Made by a program: the position numbers and the translations under genes. This document shows positions 10,298 through 22,412 of a DNA stretch of 60,092 bases, piece after piece (the first letter of the stretch is position 1; every line of letters begins with the position of its first letter). The notes under the pieces were generated by a model, which saw only the letters and a program-made list of their open reading frames with translations, searched no databases and was not told the origin of the DNA. The stretch is from Zarea fungicola (Eukaryota; Ascomycota; Sordariomycetes; Hypocreales; Cordycipitaceae), in NCBI GenBank assembly GCA_900169235.1, contig FWCC01000170.1, positions 1 to 60,092 of the forward strand, given 5' to 3'.

Positions 10298-10940
10298 GAG
10301 CTGATATTTTAGATGGAACGTGAAAATGACTCTTTTTGGCTGTCTGCATAAATGGTGGAAATGACTTCACCGAGCCGAGGCATTTGGCGATAGGTTCCTA
10401 ACAGCTGCTTCTCCCGAACCCTGAAGAGGTGGCTGACAAATCGGAAAATCATGAGGCCTATGCGAACGAATCAGGTTTTAATCTCAGGCTCGGGAGGTAT
10501 GGCCGGGTAGGGGTGATTGACGTACCAGAACAGTCAATTATCTCCATGGGCCGTATTCCCTGTAGATTCTGGCGGCCAAAACACGTGGTTGTTCTCAATT
10601 AGGTGTAGCGTGTCTGTTGTTTTCCAAATGTCTCTGGCAAGGTTTGCTTCTCGCAGAAAACTCCGTGCAGTCTGACTCGTAACAGTATGGATTAAGTAGT
10701 GAGCTATTTCAGGACTGTTGCCTCTGTGGTAAATCCCGATCTGTTAAAGTCTGACACGACGCACTCTGAAACCTTTGGCCCCGAACGCGCTGCCGAACGC
10801 ATCCATTCCTTCAAGGCACTCATTCACCTGGTAACATAATTCAATGTTGCAACTACTCGTGATGCTGCAACTCGTCGTAGGCGCTCTCCGTTGAAACAGG
10901 CCATCCAGCCCATGATGCCCTCAAGACTCAATAACAACCA
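10298..10940 (-). pseudogene. Possible decayed coding region of unknown family
   Basis: Reading the minus strand from about 10760 down to a stop near 10312, one frame is open for some 150 codons except for two TGA stops. It contains pieces such as SQTARSFLREANLARDIW, HVFWPPES, FWYVNHPYPA and LFRVREKQLLGTYRQMPR. Further upstream another frame reads VNECLEGMDAFGSAFGAKGF. Composition is protein-like and aromatic-rich, but I do not recognise the family. The stops and the frame change suggest a dead gene; unrecognised introns are an alternative. Confidence 0.25.
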
Positions 10941-11135
10941 ACCAAAATAGAATTAAATTGACTTTTAGCTCTTCGATTAATCTCAGCCCCTACCACTTTG
11001 GCTGTAGGTTCTATGTGGCTGTAGGAATTATCGCTAGCTTCTCCCATCTATGTCGAAGCCAGCTCAGATCAACATACCCGGCAGTCTGTGGCTCAAATGC
11101 CAAAATTCACCAACTCATTAAGAAGTATCTTTCTT

Positions 11136-11252
11136 TAAGGCTTCTGCCTTATTTCTTTAATTATGGCGACGAATTCAGGCTTGCTGACCTGCTCAATTCC
11201 ATCGCAGATTAACTTGCCAACAGTTTCAGAGTGATTTTGATTCGTAGAAGAC
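11136..11252 (-). CDS. Small ORF, 38 aa, unknown
   Basis: ATG at 11252 opens a 38-residue frame on the minus strand that begins MSSTNQNHSETVG and continues GKLICDGIEQVSKPEF with an amphipathic, charged C-terminus. It is too short for certainty. It could be a first exon, a fragment of a larger dead gene, or chance. No family is recognised. Confidence 0.2.
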
Positions 11253-12041
11253 ATACGCTACATCAAGCGGCTGAGGACGATGTGTAAAGCTAGAAGGAAC
11301 GGTACCTGCGGAGCCACAGCCATCAAGATTTAATAAATGATACCACTTAGAGGACCTCTTTTGTATATTTATGAATGTGCTTCATCCAGGGCAAGCTCAA
11401 TTCGTCATGTGTATATTTGGTATCTAATATGGTAACGACCAAGTCACTGGGCGAAGAAGCCGTATCATCCAAGTGGCTCAAGTGTCACTTAGCTGCTAGA
11501 AAGATCATAGATGGAACTTGCGCAGCAGTATCCGAGAGAGCCTCACTAAAGTGGAATATTCTCGATTTTTAGAATTTTGAAGTATGAGGCTTTCCGCCAC
11601 AGAGTGTGACAAGTCACTTGTCCTTTGCTGTATCAATTGAAAGACCTGTATCGTCTATGTTCTATATAGAACTCTGCATGATTCATATTTTGAAATAGCT
11701 TCCTGAAGCTCTGTAACATATTGTGGAAGCGTCTCCACGCTCTCGCTGTAGACAGAGTCGATGGCGTCACGTTTGGCTGTATACTTGCAGAGAATGGCTC
11801 CTTATATAGTGGTCCGCCTCGAGCTTCAAGTCAGCCTGGTTTAGTTAGTATGACCAAACTAAACTGTCTACTACAGTGGCTTTGCAATTGCAGGATTGTA
11901 CTGTGGATATGCAACTCGGCCCACTTACAGGGAAGCAGGTTTGATGGCATCAATAGTGCCGAGGCTGCTGACCTGTAATATATGAGAATATTTCATGCAT
12001 TTGGCCGCATCTGGCCTGAGATAAGTGTATTCTGGAGCTAA

Positions 12042-12048
12042 TATAAAG
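12042..12048 (+). promoter_or_regulatory. Probable TATA element of the MFS transporter gene
   Basis: TATAAAG lies 116 nt upstream of the ATG at 12164. Confidence 0.4.
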
Positions 12049-12163
12049 TCGCTAGCCGTCACACCCCGCAACGTAGTCTCATTCAATCCTTCTTACACCC
12101 AGTCTCTCCGCTCCCACGACGCATAGAGTAGAACAGCTACGATACCGGTTTCAACGAGAAAAT

Positions 12164-13850
12164 ATGCAAGAGTTGAATGTAGCCAGGTCCAAGAATGCTT
12201 CTGTGCAGCAACAAATGGTTGATGTCGAGAGCGCCTCTCATACCGCCGTCGATGCGACGAATGCGCCGGCCGATCTGTACGATGGCTCGGATGATAAGAG
12301 GAACCCCCGAAACTGGTCCCGCGCCATGAAACTTTTCCACGTAATGGTCCCTTGCCTATTGTCCTTCCAAATGTGAGTGCCAGTCTCATCCCAGATACTC
12401 CGCCTTGCGTTGTGGTAACCGATATAAGTACAATTGCAACGTCCTCGACAGTTCCGGCGACTGGCGCCATCTCCCAAGAGTTCGGCGTCTCACGGACAGT
12501 CTCACTTCTCCCACTCACACTATACACTTTCGGTCTAGGCATCGGTCCCGTCATTATTGCACCATTCTCAGAGGTATTTGGGAGAAAACTAATCTATGTC
12601 ATCACTAGCACGTGTCTTATGGCCTTTCTCGCTGGTGCTTCGGCGAGCCAAAACTATGAGACCCTGCTCATCTGCCGTTTCCTGGCGGGTAGTCTAGGTT
12701 CTGCTGGCATCGCAACGGGTGCGGGTACAATTTCAGACTGCTATGACTTGGTTCGCGATCCAGCCGCCCCAGTCTCATCAGCACTGTTCATTCTCGGACC
12801 GTTCCTCGGTCCAGCACTCGGCCCTGTCGCTGGTGCCTACAGTATGGCATGGCATATGGACAACTGGCGGTGGACGCAGTATATTCTCCTCTTCATTGGA
12901 GCCCCTATTTGGGTCATGTGTGTTTTAATGAAAGAGACGTCCCAGAAATGGATTTTCCGGCATCAGACAGGCAATCAGATAACCCGTGCACAGCTAGCCA
13001 GTCTAGCGGCCAGCGCCATTACAAAGCCAACGAGAATGCTCTGTATGGAAGTTGTAGTGTTGTCTATGGCTATATATGCTGCGTTTGCATATGCTATGGT
13101 CTTTAGCTACTTTGCAAGCGCCTCTTATATCCTTCAGACGTTATATGGTTTTAACACTAGGGAGGTTGGTTTAAGTTTCACTAGTGTTACTATTGGGTTT
13201 ATTCTTGGGGGGATTGTCTGTATTATTTTGAATAGACTCTCGATGGCGACGGCGATGAAAAAGAGCCCGCCTGCCGTGCCAGCGCCAGAGGCTTGGCTAA
13301 TGGGTGCCCTTTTCGGAAGCATATTCTTACCCGCCGGACTGTTTTGGTAAGACAGAGTCCACTGCACTATTTCATGACAAATCTAACATCCTCTCCAGGT
13401 ATGCGTGGGAGGCTCATCATGGTGGACGCTGGGCAGCTCTCGTAGGCTCTGGGATTTTCGTCGGTCTCGGCGCCTTCACTATCTTGGTAAGTTATAGGCG
13501 AAGCATGTCGCGATGGCAATATTCTAATACAATTTTCAGCTTTCTGTTATTTCTTATATGGTGACATTCTATGGGCGAGCCGCGGCCGCTTCAGGTAAGT
13601 TCAAAGTTTTGATAATGTGAATGAATTACTAACCATGACAGCGATCGCTGCGAATGGTATCTTAAGATACACGCTTGGTGCTGTGTTTCCGCTGTTTACA
13701 ATCCAAATGTTTGAGAATCTCGGAGTCCACTGGGCAGCGAGTGTATTTGCATTCGTCGCTCTTGCACTATTGCCCATCCCTTGGTTCCTTTTCAAGTACG
13801 GGCCAGCACTGAGAAGCCGCAGTAAATTTGTCCCAACAGCCACAAGCTAA
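12164..13850 (+). CDS. MFS transporter, drug:H+ antiporter (DHA1)-type
   Basis: Five exons (12164-12372, 12429-13346, 13399-13486, 13540-13594, 13642-13850) give 492 aa. The introns are 56, 52, 53 and 47 nt, all GT-AG with CTAAT- or CTAAC-like branch sites. The N-terminal tail carries the family signature DDKRNPRNWSRAMK before the first helix. The loop between helices 2 and 3 carries the antiporter motif (PFSEVFGRKLIY). About twelve hydrophobic segments follow, ending ALLPIPWFLFKYGP and a short basic tail. Fungal DHA1 pumps export drugs or secondary metabolites across the plasma membrane. With a reductase upstream and thioesterase, methyltransferase and regulator downstream, export of the local pathway's product or of a toxic substrate is a reasonable inference. 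Confidence 0.92.
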
Positions 13851-16160
13851 GAATGTGAAATCGCCATACAGTCTCGGACAGGCTTTCATGTGGCCTGCCA
13901 GGCTGAAGTTTTAGTCTCTTCCTGATCTCATTGTCCTTCCAAGGACCAAAAAGGCGACGCCAAGGTAACCCTACTCTAGTGCAGACCTCTCGTTGTCGCT
14001 ACCTCCGGCAGCAGTGTGAGGAATGCAGACCAGGAGGAAAGCCCCTATTTAGCAGGCATAAGGCGGCTAGAGAAGGTGGTAATCGCCAACTACGGCGATC
14101 ACTTAGATAAAACAACAATCAAGAAGAGCTGAACGAATGATCTATGTTGTCTTCCTGCTATACCAACACCAATGAAATTTACATTCCTCATGCATGGATT
14201 TCCAAAGAGATGGGAAATCTTGTAATGGAGCCCAAGTTTGAAGATCCAAGACATGTATTCAAGGGTCCATCATTAACGCCGTTTTATTTCCTGATGTTTT
14301 AAATATTAAATAGTTTCCATTGTTATGGCTGATTGCATGAATAAAGCGGTTGACCATAATTATGATGAGGTTATAGGCTGGACAAGGGATCCCACTGCTA
14401 CACATAGGATTCATATATACAGGAACAATGTTAGCCAAAACTAGCAGCCGTACCAAACACGGGTTCAACATGGAGGTGCCAAGGAGGTTGGTGTGGCCTC
14501 CAAAATCAGGCTTGGCTTGAATCTATGCCAAGATGGCCATAGTTTTAACAGTACGACTGAGCCGTGGTGTTGCAATTTCAGTACAAAACATCCAAATCAA
14601 CCAAAAATGTAGTGAAGAGAATTGGCGTAGCATGCAAATTAAATAAAGCCAGGAATTGCGTAAGCCGGCCAGTTAGCTACCGTGCAAGCCATTTTCGGCG
14701 GAAGTCATAATTCGGCCTCTTTCAGCGCATGCAACCATCGCCATGCAATCACGAGGCAGTTTCCGTGCGATTCGCACTGTCATCTATTCATCCAGCCCAA
14801 ACAACCAATGAGCTAACAAGGCTGTAGCACGTGTGGATGTTGCGCAACTGCAGTGAATTTCTAGGAGCTATTGTTGGGTCCATACGCAGGCACCTGAACC
14901 CAATAGGCGCCCTGTGTTTGACCAAGGGCGTCAGATGACATACCGTGTCAGATTTGGGGGTATGAGGCGCCGTACAAGGTTCTTGGGGGTACAAGGTTCT
15001 TGGGGGCGACCGTCTGAGGAGACCGAATCCAGGCGAAACTATGGAAATAAATGACTTTTAGACAATGTCTCCAGTCAACAGTGGGGCAGGTTTATCCAGC
15101 ATAACCGATAGAATAGCCATGGCGGCAGAAGTGATAAAAACGGCAGGTTTCCCGCAATACAGGTCGTGACACATGCGTGGCTTGTGGAGTTGCTTATTTA
15201 GTAGCGTCACCGGGAAGTAACGTCATGGGGCAGGTATGCAGCACAGTTTGCACAGTTCTCAGTCATCTCTTGTGGGCGAACCATCTTGCTGTTAGTCAAA
15301 AAGCTTTCAGCCCAGTTTCGTAGGAGGCAAATATTCCCGTGATTGCTGATTAAAGCTAGTGACGGTTATTAAACGGTCATATTCTTGCTTTTGGGGGCGC
15401 CTACAGACGACCCTATCCGATTCATCCGATTCTTGCCATCGTTTGAGTAGGACATATCCACACCAGACATCCTCCATACCCTGTTGGTCAGGCATCGTTG
15501 GCGCAAGAGTGGACAACTTAGGTTGTTGGATGGAGGCACTCACCAAAACTGAAACTTGGATCCTGTTTCGCCAAGTGTTGCTTCTTTCTCATATTTTGCC
15601 ATTATGAAAATAATTTGGGAAACCTGTTTTGTGATGTAATATTGAGAATGGATTGAAGCAGCATTTGTTTATGTAGATGGATGCTTTCGTACGAGGTTGA
15701 ATACTCCATATTAACGGATAGGCTTGATTCCTGTTTGAGTTTTTGTGATATCTCCACCGTGTTCTGGTACAATTTTAGGGAGGGTTTACTGTTTGAATTG
15801 CCGATAGTCCAAATGGGATGTCTGTCGTCCGGACTGGCATGCACTTGCTGCATTTTTTAGCCTAGTTAGTAATATTGCAAAAGAAACTTTTTAATTTTAT
15901 TTCATTCATGGTATCTGTCCATAATGGCTCCTCTGACCCAAGAGACCTCGTGTCAGATTCTGATGACTCGGGGAAATGTACAAGATTCGGAAACAGTAAA
16001 CCCAAAAATAGTTCACCGGCTTCTCGGAGCCATTGATGGACAATTTATCATGCCGGCAGATCTTGCCTTAAATGTGTCGAAGATCCGTGTACATTCTTTG
16101 TTGGTGTATACTAGAAACATTCAATTCCAAAAATTTCATTACATGCATCCTGCTTGAAAC
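13851..16160. other. Intergenic, no gene supported
   Basis: About 2.3 kb. A short direct repeat (ACAAGGTTCTTGGGGG, twice within 14977-15007) is present. The frames at 15602-15853 (minus) and 15924-16157 (plus) lack family resemblance and do not splice sensibly to the thioesterase. Confidence 0.5.
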
Positions 16161-17253
16161 ATGGCGAACTCGCATGTCCCAAACTCTCACGCAACACCTG
16201 GGTGGAAAGAATACAAGTTTCAACGAACTGAGTTCATCGATGCTCTCCAAACCAAGCCGGTAGATGATGACCAGCATCGATACACTGGGACGATTCCTAT
16301 TGACTGGTGCTCCGGAGGTGCGTACTAGCTGCTCCAAGTTTGGCTATAGCTAACAACTGTTGAAGCCGGCAGCCGGGGAGGCCGCCCAGCATTTGGCGGC
16401 CTGCTGTGTGCCGCGGTGCTGAACGCGGCTTGCCAATTCAGCCGGGCCCATTTTCAAGAGAGGCAACATCATGAGCCACTTAGCCTTAACATCGAGTTCC
16501 TTTTACCTGTACCCCAAGGCTCCTACGTCATTACACTTGCGTTGCTGCACTCGAGTGCATCCACCGTTACGATTCAGGCGAACATTGTCCCTGCCAAATC
16601 CAGCGAAAGTCATATCCACTGCCATTCTATTATCCGAATCGGAACTCTGAAGCGGACGGGAGTGGCTAACGAAGGAATATATTCACAAAAGGTGACCAAC
16701 ATACCAGATCGCATGGATTGTGACCGTTGGACGCAGGCGTTTTTCTATCATGTCAATCCACCTTCGTCAACAACTCGTTGCTATACGCCCCGGGGCGGAA
16801 AGAACGCTCTCTGGAGTCCACGATTTGGCGGGCGCAATTTTAGACATATGTGGCACAAGCTAGATAACGGAAATTTGTTTTCAATGGAACATTTACCCCT
16901 TATTGCTGACCTGGTAAGGCTTTGGTTGGAATTTATTAATAGCAAGATGTTCGAGCGCTAATAGTTACTAGATTCCAGGGATGCCGCTAAACTATGAGGA
17001 TAATGCCTTGGACGCTGTTGTTAAATACCAGATGCCGACCATTTCACTTCAACTGAACTTCCTTGAGGATATCCGCGGAGAGGAATGGCTTCTTGCTAAA
17101 ACTGAGATGCGCTGGCTCTCGGGCGCACGTTTTGATTCAATAACTGAGATTATTGACGACCGGGGCCGTATTGTCGCCACTAGCCAGCAATTGCTAGCTA
17201 TGCTGCCAGTCAAACAGGCGTCGACTGGTGGACAATCCCGAGGACGACTGTAA
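16161..17253 (+). CDS. Acyl-CoA thioesterase-like protein (double hotdog)
   Basis: Exons 16161-16317, 16366-16913 and 16972-17253 give 328 aa. The introns are 48 and 58 nt; the first has a GCTAACAAC branch site and an AAG acceptor. The joins restore SGAGSRGGRPAFGGLL and IADLIPGMPLNYED. The fold is read from the order of blocks typical of fungal thioesterase-superfamily proteins (4HBT_3, PF13622). An N-terminal hotdog carries RPAFGGLLCAAVLNAA and LNIEFLLPVPQG. A second hotdog carries FLEDIRGEEWLLAKTEMRW, FDSITEIIDDRGRIVATSQQ and LAMLPVKQ. It probably hydrolyses a CoA or carrier thioester. Its place next to a methyltransferase suggests a pathway role. Catalytic residues cannot be assigned with certainty. 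Confidence 0.85.
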
Positions 17254-17809
17254 TTGTCACGAATCTTGTCGCGTCACGTGCTAGAAGATGGCGGATAAAG
17301 CTTCTTTGTCACCAAGGGGGACTTGGTGTGAGTGTGTTGAATTCGTTGGGTCTGCTTTATGTACATACGTGAATTGCATTGAAAACAGTGCAGTGACTGT
17401 ATATCGATAATAGATTCTCAGGCTTAGTAGAAGAGTTTAGTTATCTTAACAGTCCAAAAATAATGCCCTGTTAGGCTGTCTGCATGGAATGTAATACGAA
17501 TTATCCATATTGCTTGGCCACAAATGTACAGCGACATGTAGTTGGTCCCGCCTTTTCGACGACAAATACCGGCGGCAAGCGGAAGCTGAAACCTGGACAC
17601 AAACTGGCCTTTCGCAAGACGATGATGAAATCGAAGCTGGCCTCGACAAGTACAGGGTTCTGGGTGTACCACTTGGCTCAACACATACATTGTAAGTATT
17701 GCTATAATAGTATCTGTAAATGACGGAAATGACGGCAATAAATTTGTGCATATGGCCAATATATCTCTACATAGGCTTACATTATGCCACAACGAAACAA
17801 TTCCAACTC
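17254..17809. other. Short intergenic, convergent gene ends
   Basis: The 3' ends of the thioesterase (plus) and the methyltransferase (minus) face each other here. Nothing else is seen. Confidence 0.5.
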
Positions 17810-18640
17810 TTACACCTCTTCTTTGCACTTTCTACCGACAGCGAAAACGATAGGTGTTTTCGCAGAGTAATAACCCAAGGCAGCTCGTTCCTCATTACAG
17901 CTAGCCCATAGCTCGTCAATTTTGGGATTTGCCATGCCTTTTACAAATTCCTGCAGGCCTATATACCAATTATCCTGCCAATACTTGAGCATCTCTTTCT
18001 TGGGTAGGACTGTCCTCACCTCCACTTCTTCTAACCCTTCCTCTTTGCAGATCTCATCCAGTTGGACTACCCACTGATTGCTATGAGTTGCTCGAACATG
18101 CGTAAACATTTCCCCAATTCGGCACCACGGCGAGTCTCTTATCGTAACCGGGTGATCAAAATCATACTCCAACCACTGCAGGTAGCCACCCGGCTTCAGC
18201 AATCTGAGCATGTTGCGGAGTATTGGGCGGGGATCGCCGTTTGAAATCGCTCCAAAGATGAGGCGCAGGTTCACAATGTCGAAGGTGGCTTCGTACTCTT
18301 TCGGGGGTGGTTCGAAGGCGTTCCATAAAACAAATTTAACATTGGATAATCTCTCTTCCTCTCTCGGAAAGAGGTCGTCTTTGATGTCGAACCCGACGAC
18401 CTGCAATTCCGTGGAAATCCTGCTACCTGCCACTTCAGTTGCCCAAATACCATTGCCGCAGGCAATGTCTGCAACATACTTGGATGTTGGTGGATTTTCC
18501 GAGGGCCATGATGCAGTGATTGCGGGATGTATAAGCCACCCAAACAGACGAGTACATAGAAAATGTTGGTGCGTTAGTCTCGCCGATGCGTCCTCTGGTG
18601 ATACGCGGCCCCAGACGTAGCTTGATTCGTCTATATTCAT
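17810..18640 (-). CDS. Class I SAM-dependent methyltransferase
   Basis: Intronless, 276 aa. Motif I is VADIACGNGIWATEVA (residues about 56-71), followed by the acidic loop VVGFDIKDDLFP. A motif around FDIVNLRLIFGAI comes next, then LLKPGGYLQWLEYDF, the typical post-core strand. This order matches small-molecule methyltransferases found in fungal metabolite clusters (UMTA/LaeA-like relatives); the acceptor (O, N or C) cannot be told. It lies convergent to the thioesterase and 1.4 kb from the Zn2Cys6 regulator, which is on the same strand. Confidence 0.88.
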   Translation of the reverse strand: MNIDESSYVWGRVSPEDASARLTHQHFLCTRLFGWLIHPAITASWPSENPPTSKYVADIACGNGIWATEVAGSRISTELQVVGFDIKDDLFPREEERLSNVKFVLWNAFEPPPKEYEATFDIVNLRLIFGAISNGDPRPILRNMLRLLKPGGYLQWLEYDFDHPVTIRDSPWCRIGEMFTHVRATHSNQWVVQLDEICKEEGLEEVEVRTVLPKKEMLKYWQDNWYIGLQEFVKGMANPKIDELWASCNEERAALGYYSAKTPIVFAVGRKCKEEV

Positions 18641-20062
18641 ATTTTTTGCTCCTGAAGTTTTGTAAATGAAATAAAGAGGAAACCCAGGCGTGTAGATGAG
18701 ATATTACATTGGTATTAGGTGAAGAGAAAGCGCACTTTATATGTATGACAAAGGAGCTTCTCGATTTTTCCCGCTGCTCGTAGAGTTGATTAGTACAATG
18801 TAAACATGTTACACTAACACTTAGAACCCGCGTCATGGGAATAAGAGGCAGCAGCGTGCGGCACTACAGAATTTCGACCGTTGAATTTGCTGGTCGGTCC
18901 TCGATTGTGGCTTCTGTCGGCTTAGACACTCTCCTATCAACAGTTTCAGAACTAAACCGCGTTTGTGCTACTATAATCTGACATCTGACACGGTCGGGTA
19001 GGCGGGTTTGGCATGTTAGGTATCTAGATTCGGAGTTTACAGGACCAACTAAAATTTGGTCTAATTTTTGTCGCCATGGCAGCTATGAAAGGCCGATCCC
19101 TGTCAAACTATAAAGGAAACAATAGTTTACAAAGGGGATTATTTCTAAGGAGCATGCGGGTCCTTCCGCGGTACTATCAGCTCTTTGCCCAGTTGAAACA
19201 TCTCCCCTTTGAACATGGGTCTATATTCGTCCTACTGTGAGAGCCTCCTTAAAAGACTATCCTACAACCCACTGATGTTTTTCCTAACCCTGTCTAGATG
19301 GGCGTGAGGTCGTAAGTCTCTCACCTCGTGTCGTAGCCGGCCATGCGGACTTGAAGCTAGACGATGCACAGAATGAAAATCGCCGATACCGCACTAATAA
19401 AGTTGATGCCAAATGCTTACACGATCAGCTTCATCTACCACGCTGAGGGTCCATATGAGGGCTATTCATTCTGGAACTCAGGGGCCTACAAAGTCTTCTG
19501 TCAAATGCTTGAACAGTACAATCTGTAGCGGGCGCTCACCACCTTTGTGACTACCGCGTCGCGACCTTTCGACGTCATACCACTTTTTCACTCTCTGAAG
19601 ATCAGAAATTATTCGGATGCAGTGGAGTTGCAAATGAATATTTGAAATTATGCAAACCATCCGTGACCTCGCTCTCGTTCAAGGCTAGTCCTGAGTGGCA
19701 GGCATCCATATTGTATTGCACGGCCAGCGTCGTCAGCGAGAATGTGCAATGCGCTAGTAACGATGCAGCGTTTCTGGCGCCTTTTACAGGATATTACAAC
19801 TGATAAATAGCGCAGTAGAACAAAACGACAACTATTATTAGTCAAGGAGAGGAAGGGGTCCTTGCCAGCCTACCCCTCGTACTGTCCTCTAGCCAGAGTC
19901 TAGCCAGTAACATGGCTTGTACCGTAAGACTGTTACTCTTGTGGTGCGGCTAAACTACTCGGTGGTAATAATGATGCAAAGACTCTGATTTCTGATTAAA
20001 ATAAACTTTAGTAATAATCGATGCCCCTGCTCAACTGATCTAGTTTAGAAGAGAAAAATCGC
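18641..20062. other. Intergenic, no gene supported
   Basis: 1.4 kb holding the methyltransferase promoter and the 3' flank of the Zn2Cys6 regulator. Only short meaningless frames. Confidence 0.5.
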
Positions 20063-21589
20063 TTACGGCGCGACTGGTAGAGTAACCAATTGCGACGAAG
20101 AGCGTAGCTGTCTCAGCATCTTATAAGTATCCATGACTTGGATAGGAAATACCATAAGCGAAGACAAGTCATGGCAGGCATTGCACGTCGTACATGCAAC
20201 TACCGTCTCGACAGAAAGTACTTTGAGAATTTCCGTCATTCCGCGAAGCCGGACAGAGGCAAAAAAAGGTGTATCTACCGCGGGCATTGCCAACGCTAGC
20301 AAGACAACAACCGCATACATATTAAAGAGAAATAGAAGCAAGATGGGATCCCTATTGCTAAGGGAAATGTAGGAAGCCGAAGGATGCCTCGTAAACCATG
20401 AGACATACGGGGCAATCACTCGATATTGTGCCATTGACGCCATTTTCGAATCAAGTCGGGATTGCACAATTTGCATAGTATCGCGCAGCTGGGTAATCAT
20501 GATGACGAGATCTTCGTTCTGTTGTAAACAAGAATGCAAATGGCGTAGTGACTCGATACCTTGCCCAAGCAGCTGATGTGCTGAAACATGACGAAATTCC
20601 GATTCAGTAACATTATTCTCTAGCGTTTCTGCCATGTCAAATCCGTTTCCATATTCCAGGGAAAAGAGGCTATGAAATACTGATTGAGAAGAAAATGGAC
20701 GAATCTGATTAGCAACCTATCGCTTAATTAGCCACAATGTGAACAACCAGAGAGCATGGCACTTACTGCTGATATTGCCTGCGCGACCATGTTCAATGAA
20801 CGGCTATAGCGCAACCTGGTTAGCTAATACTCTCATCATAGACTTGAGTCGCGGTTGGTACAAACGAGTCTGTCATCTGATACGAGCAGGCAAGCAAAGC
20901 CGCCAGAACTGCATCTGCTGCTCCCATGGAGAATGGTTGCATAAGTTTTCCAGCATTACGAAATGCATAACTTCGATAATTAATGGCCACGACAGAAGCT
21001 TCGGACGAATTAGTCATGAGAGCAAGTCTCTCCGCCGACATTGCTGCCAGGGCACAGGTAACAATGTCGTACGAATCGGCTAGCTTGAACATACTGGCAG
21101 TTTGTTAGAAGCCAGAAGAACCGACCATCTTGTTGGCTTGTGTGCTCACATTGGAAATTCAGCCCATGATAGGCAGGCGCCGCTCATTCCGCTGAGCTCA
21201 AGCGTAGAGGCAATAAGGGCCATATTGTAGAGATACCGTAAATTGACCAAAGACATGTGGTGCCAGCTAGGAGATCTCACTACGCTTAGAACTGGGAACG
21301 GTGGCACACCTGTGGCTTTCCACTCGATACAAGATTGTTCAACGTCTGCCGTCCACAACACAGGTTGGGCTTCTCTGCATGGCTCTCCCACCACATACAT
21401 GCAAGTGACCCCACCTCTTCGGCATTTAAGACTGTGCTTGAGTTAGCCGTTGACATGCATAAAATTCGAAAGCCGAGCAAACCATGTAGGGCGCTGTTCG
21501 TCGCATTTCACGCGCTTATTCTTGCAATTTCGACAACCCCGGCTGGATTTAGGGGCGGAACGTCGGATAACTGGTCTGATTGTGGCCAT
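20063..21589 (-). CDS. Zn2Cys6 transcription factor (UPC2-like)
   Basis: Five exons on the minus strand (21589-21483, 21431-21150, 21093-20866, 20815-20767, 20716-20063) give 439 aa. The introns are 51, 56, 50, 50 nt, and every join keeps frame. The first intron splits the binuclear cluster. Once spliced, cysteines at 19, 22, 29, 36, 39 and 46 give the exact C-x2-C-x6-C-x6-C-x2-C-x6-C pattern (GCRNCKNKRVKCDEQRPTC, then LKCRRGGVTC), preceded by a basic tail. The middle (SWHHMSLVNLRYLYNM, ALAAMSAERLA) and the end (FNMYAVVVLLALAMP, TPFFASVRLRG) match the fungal DUF3468/UPC2-like architecture. It should bind CGG-type sites in the nucleus. Its position among the enzymes and carriers makes it the best candidate for the array's own regulator. 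Confidence 0.9.
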
Positions 21590-22412
21590 AACTTGATAGT
21601 TATTGGCAACAGTCAGCAAGTGTTGAAGCTTGACAAGGACAGGCGGAGGAATATGGGCACAATACCGTGCGCCGTTATTGCTGTACTGTGCACGGGCGAA
21701 TGACTGGTATTTCTAACTATGCCAAATAGCATTTAGAGTGAAAACCGGAACATGGTCGGTGGCTGGATTTCTCAGGAATGGCTACTGGGGCGAACTTGTT
21801 CCACTATTCAAAGGCCAAAAGCAGCAAAGGCCGGCATGCAGGCTGGCCCTAAATTAGTCCAACTACGCACGCAAGCAGAGAATTGTGCTACTGTATATTA
21901 CGAGTACAGCGCTGTAAATAGTATATTGGCGCTGGGTTGCGTACCACACTCTTTGCACAGTGTTGTTATGGCTGCGTTATGTTAAAGTGTAAGGTTGTGG
22001 AGAAACTACGGTGCATGGATACGTGTGCAAACCGCCACTTCTTTTGCCTTCTGCCTAAATGAATCACATGGCCTAGAGAATTGTTGTGGTGAGTGGTTCT
22101 TGTAGGTGCCAGCGGCAGAAAGCTAAAAGCGGTAGATAGAAAGGCACCATAAGGGGAACCAACGAGTCAGTACTTTTCCAAGAAGATAAACGACGTGATA
22201 GAGGCCATTATTAGCAGTGAAAGAATAGTACAATACTCTATTATTACACTGTAACCTTTATTTTACTTCGCACACGGCCGCGGTGCGGTCGCGATGGCGT
22301 TAAATGAATGGCATCAAATCATAGTTTTCCCAGTGTGGGACGGTTTCTACACTAGTTGCACAAATTTTGTCTATTCCGTACTCTATACATTGTCTATTCT
22401 GAACTCTATACA
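21590..22412. other. Intergenic, no gene supported
   Basis: Promoter side of the Zn2Cys6 gene and 3' flank of the hydrolase. No motif or repeat stands out. Confidence 0.5.

Larger units (their letters stand above)
9548..12041. other. Intergenic with remains of decayed coding sequence
   Basis: About 2.5 kb without an intact gene. On the minus strand around 10300-10940 there is a stop-interrupted coding-like stretch, and at 11136-11252 a 38-codon ORF; both are listed separately. The rest shows nothing I can name. Confidence 0.45.

Noticed and set aside
15924..16157. Plus-strand frame just upstream of the thioesterase
   Set aside because: Cannot be joined in frame to the thioesterase, and has no domain.
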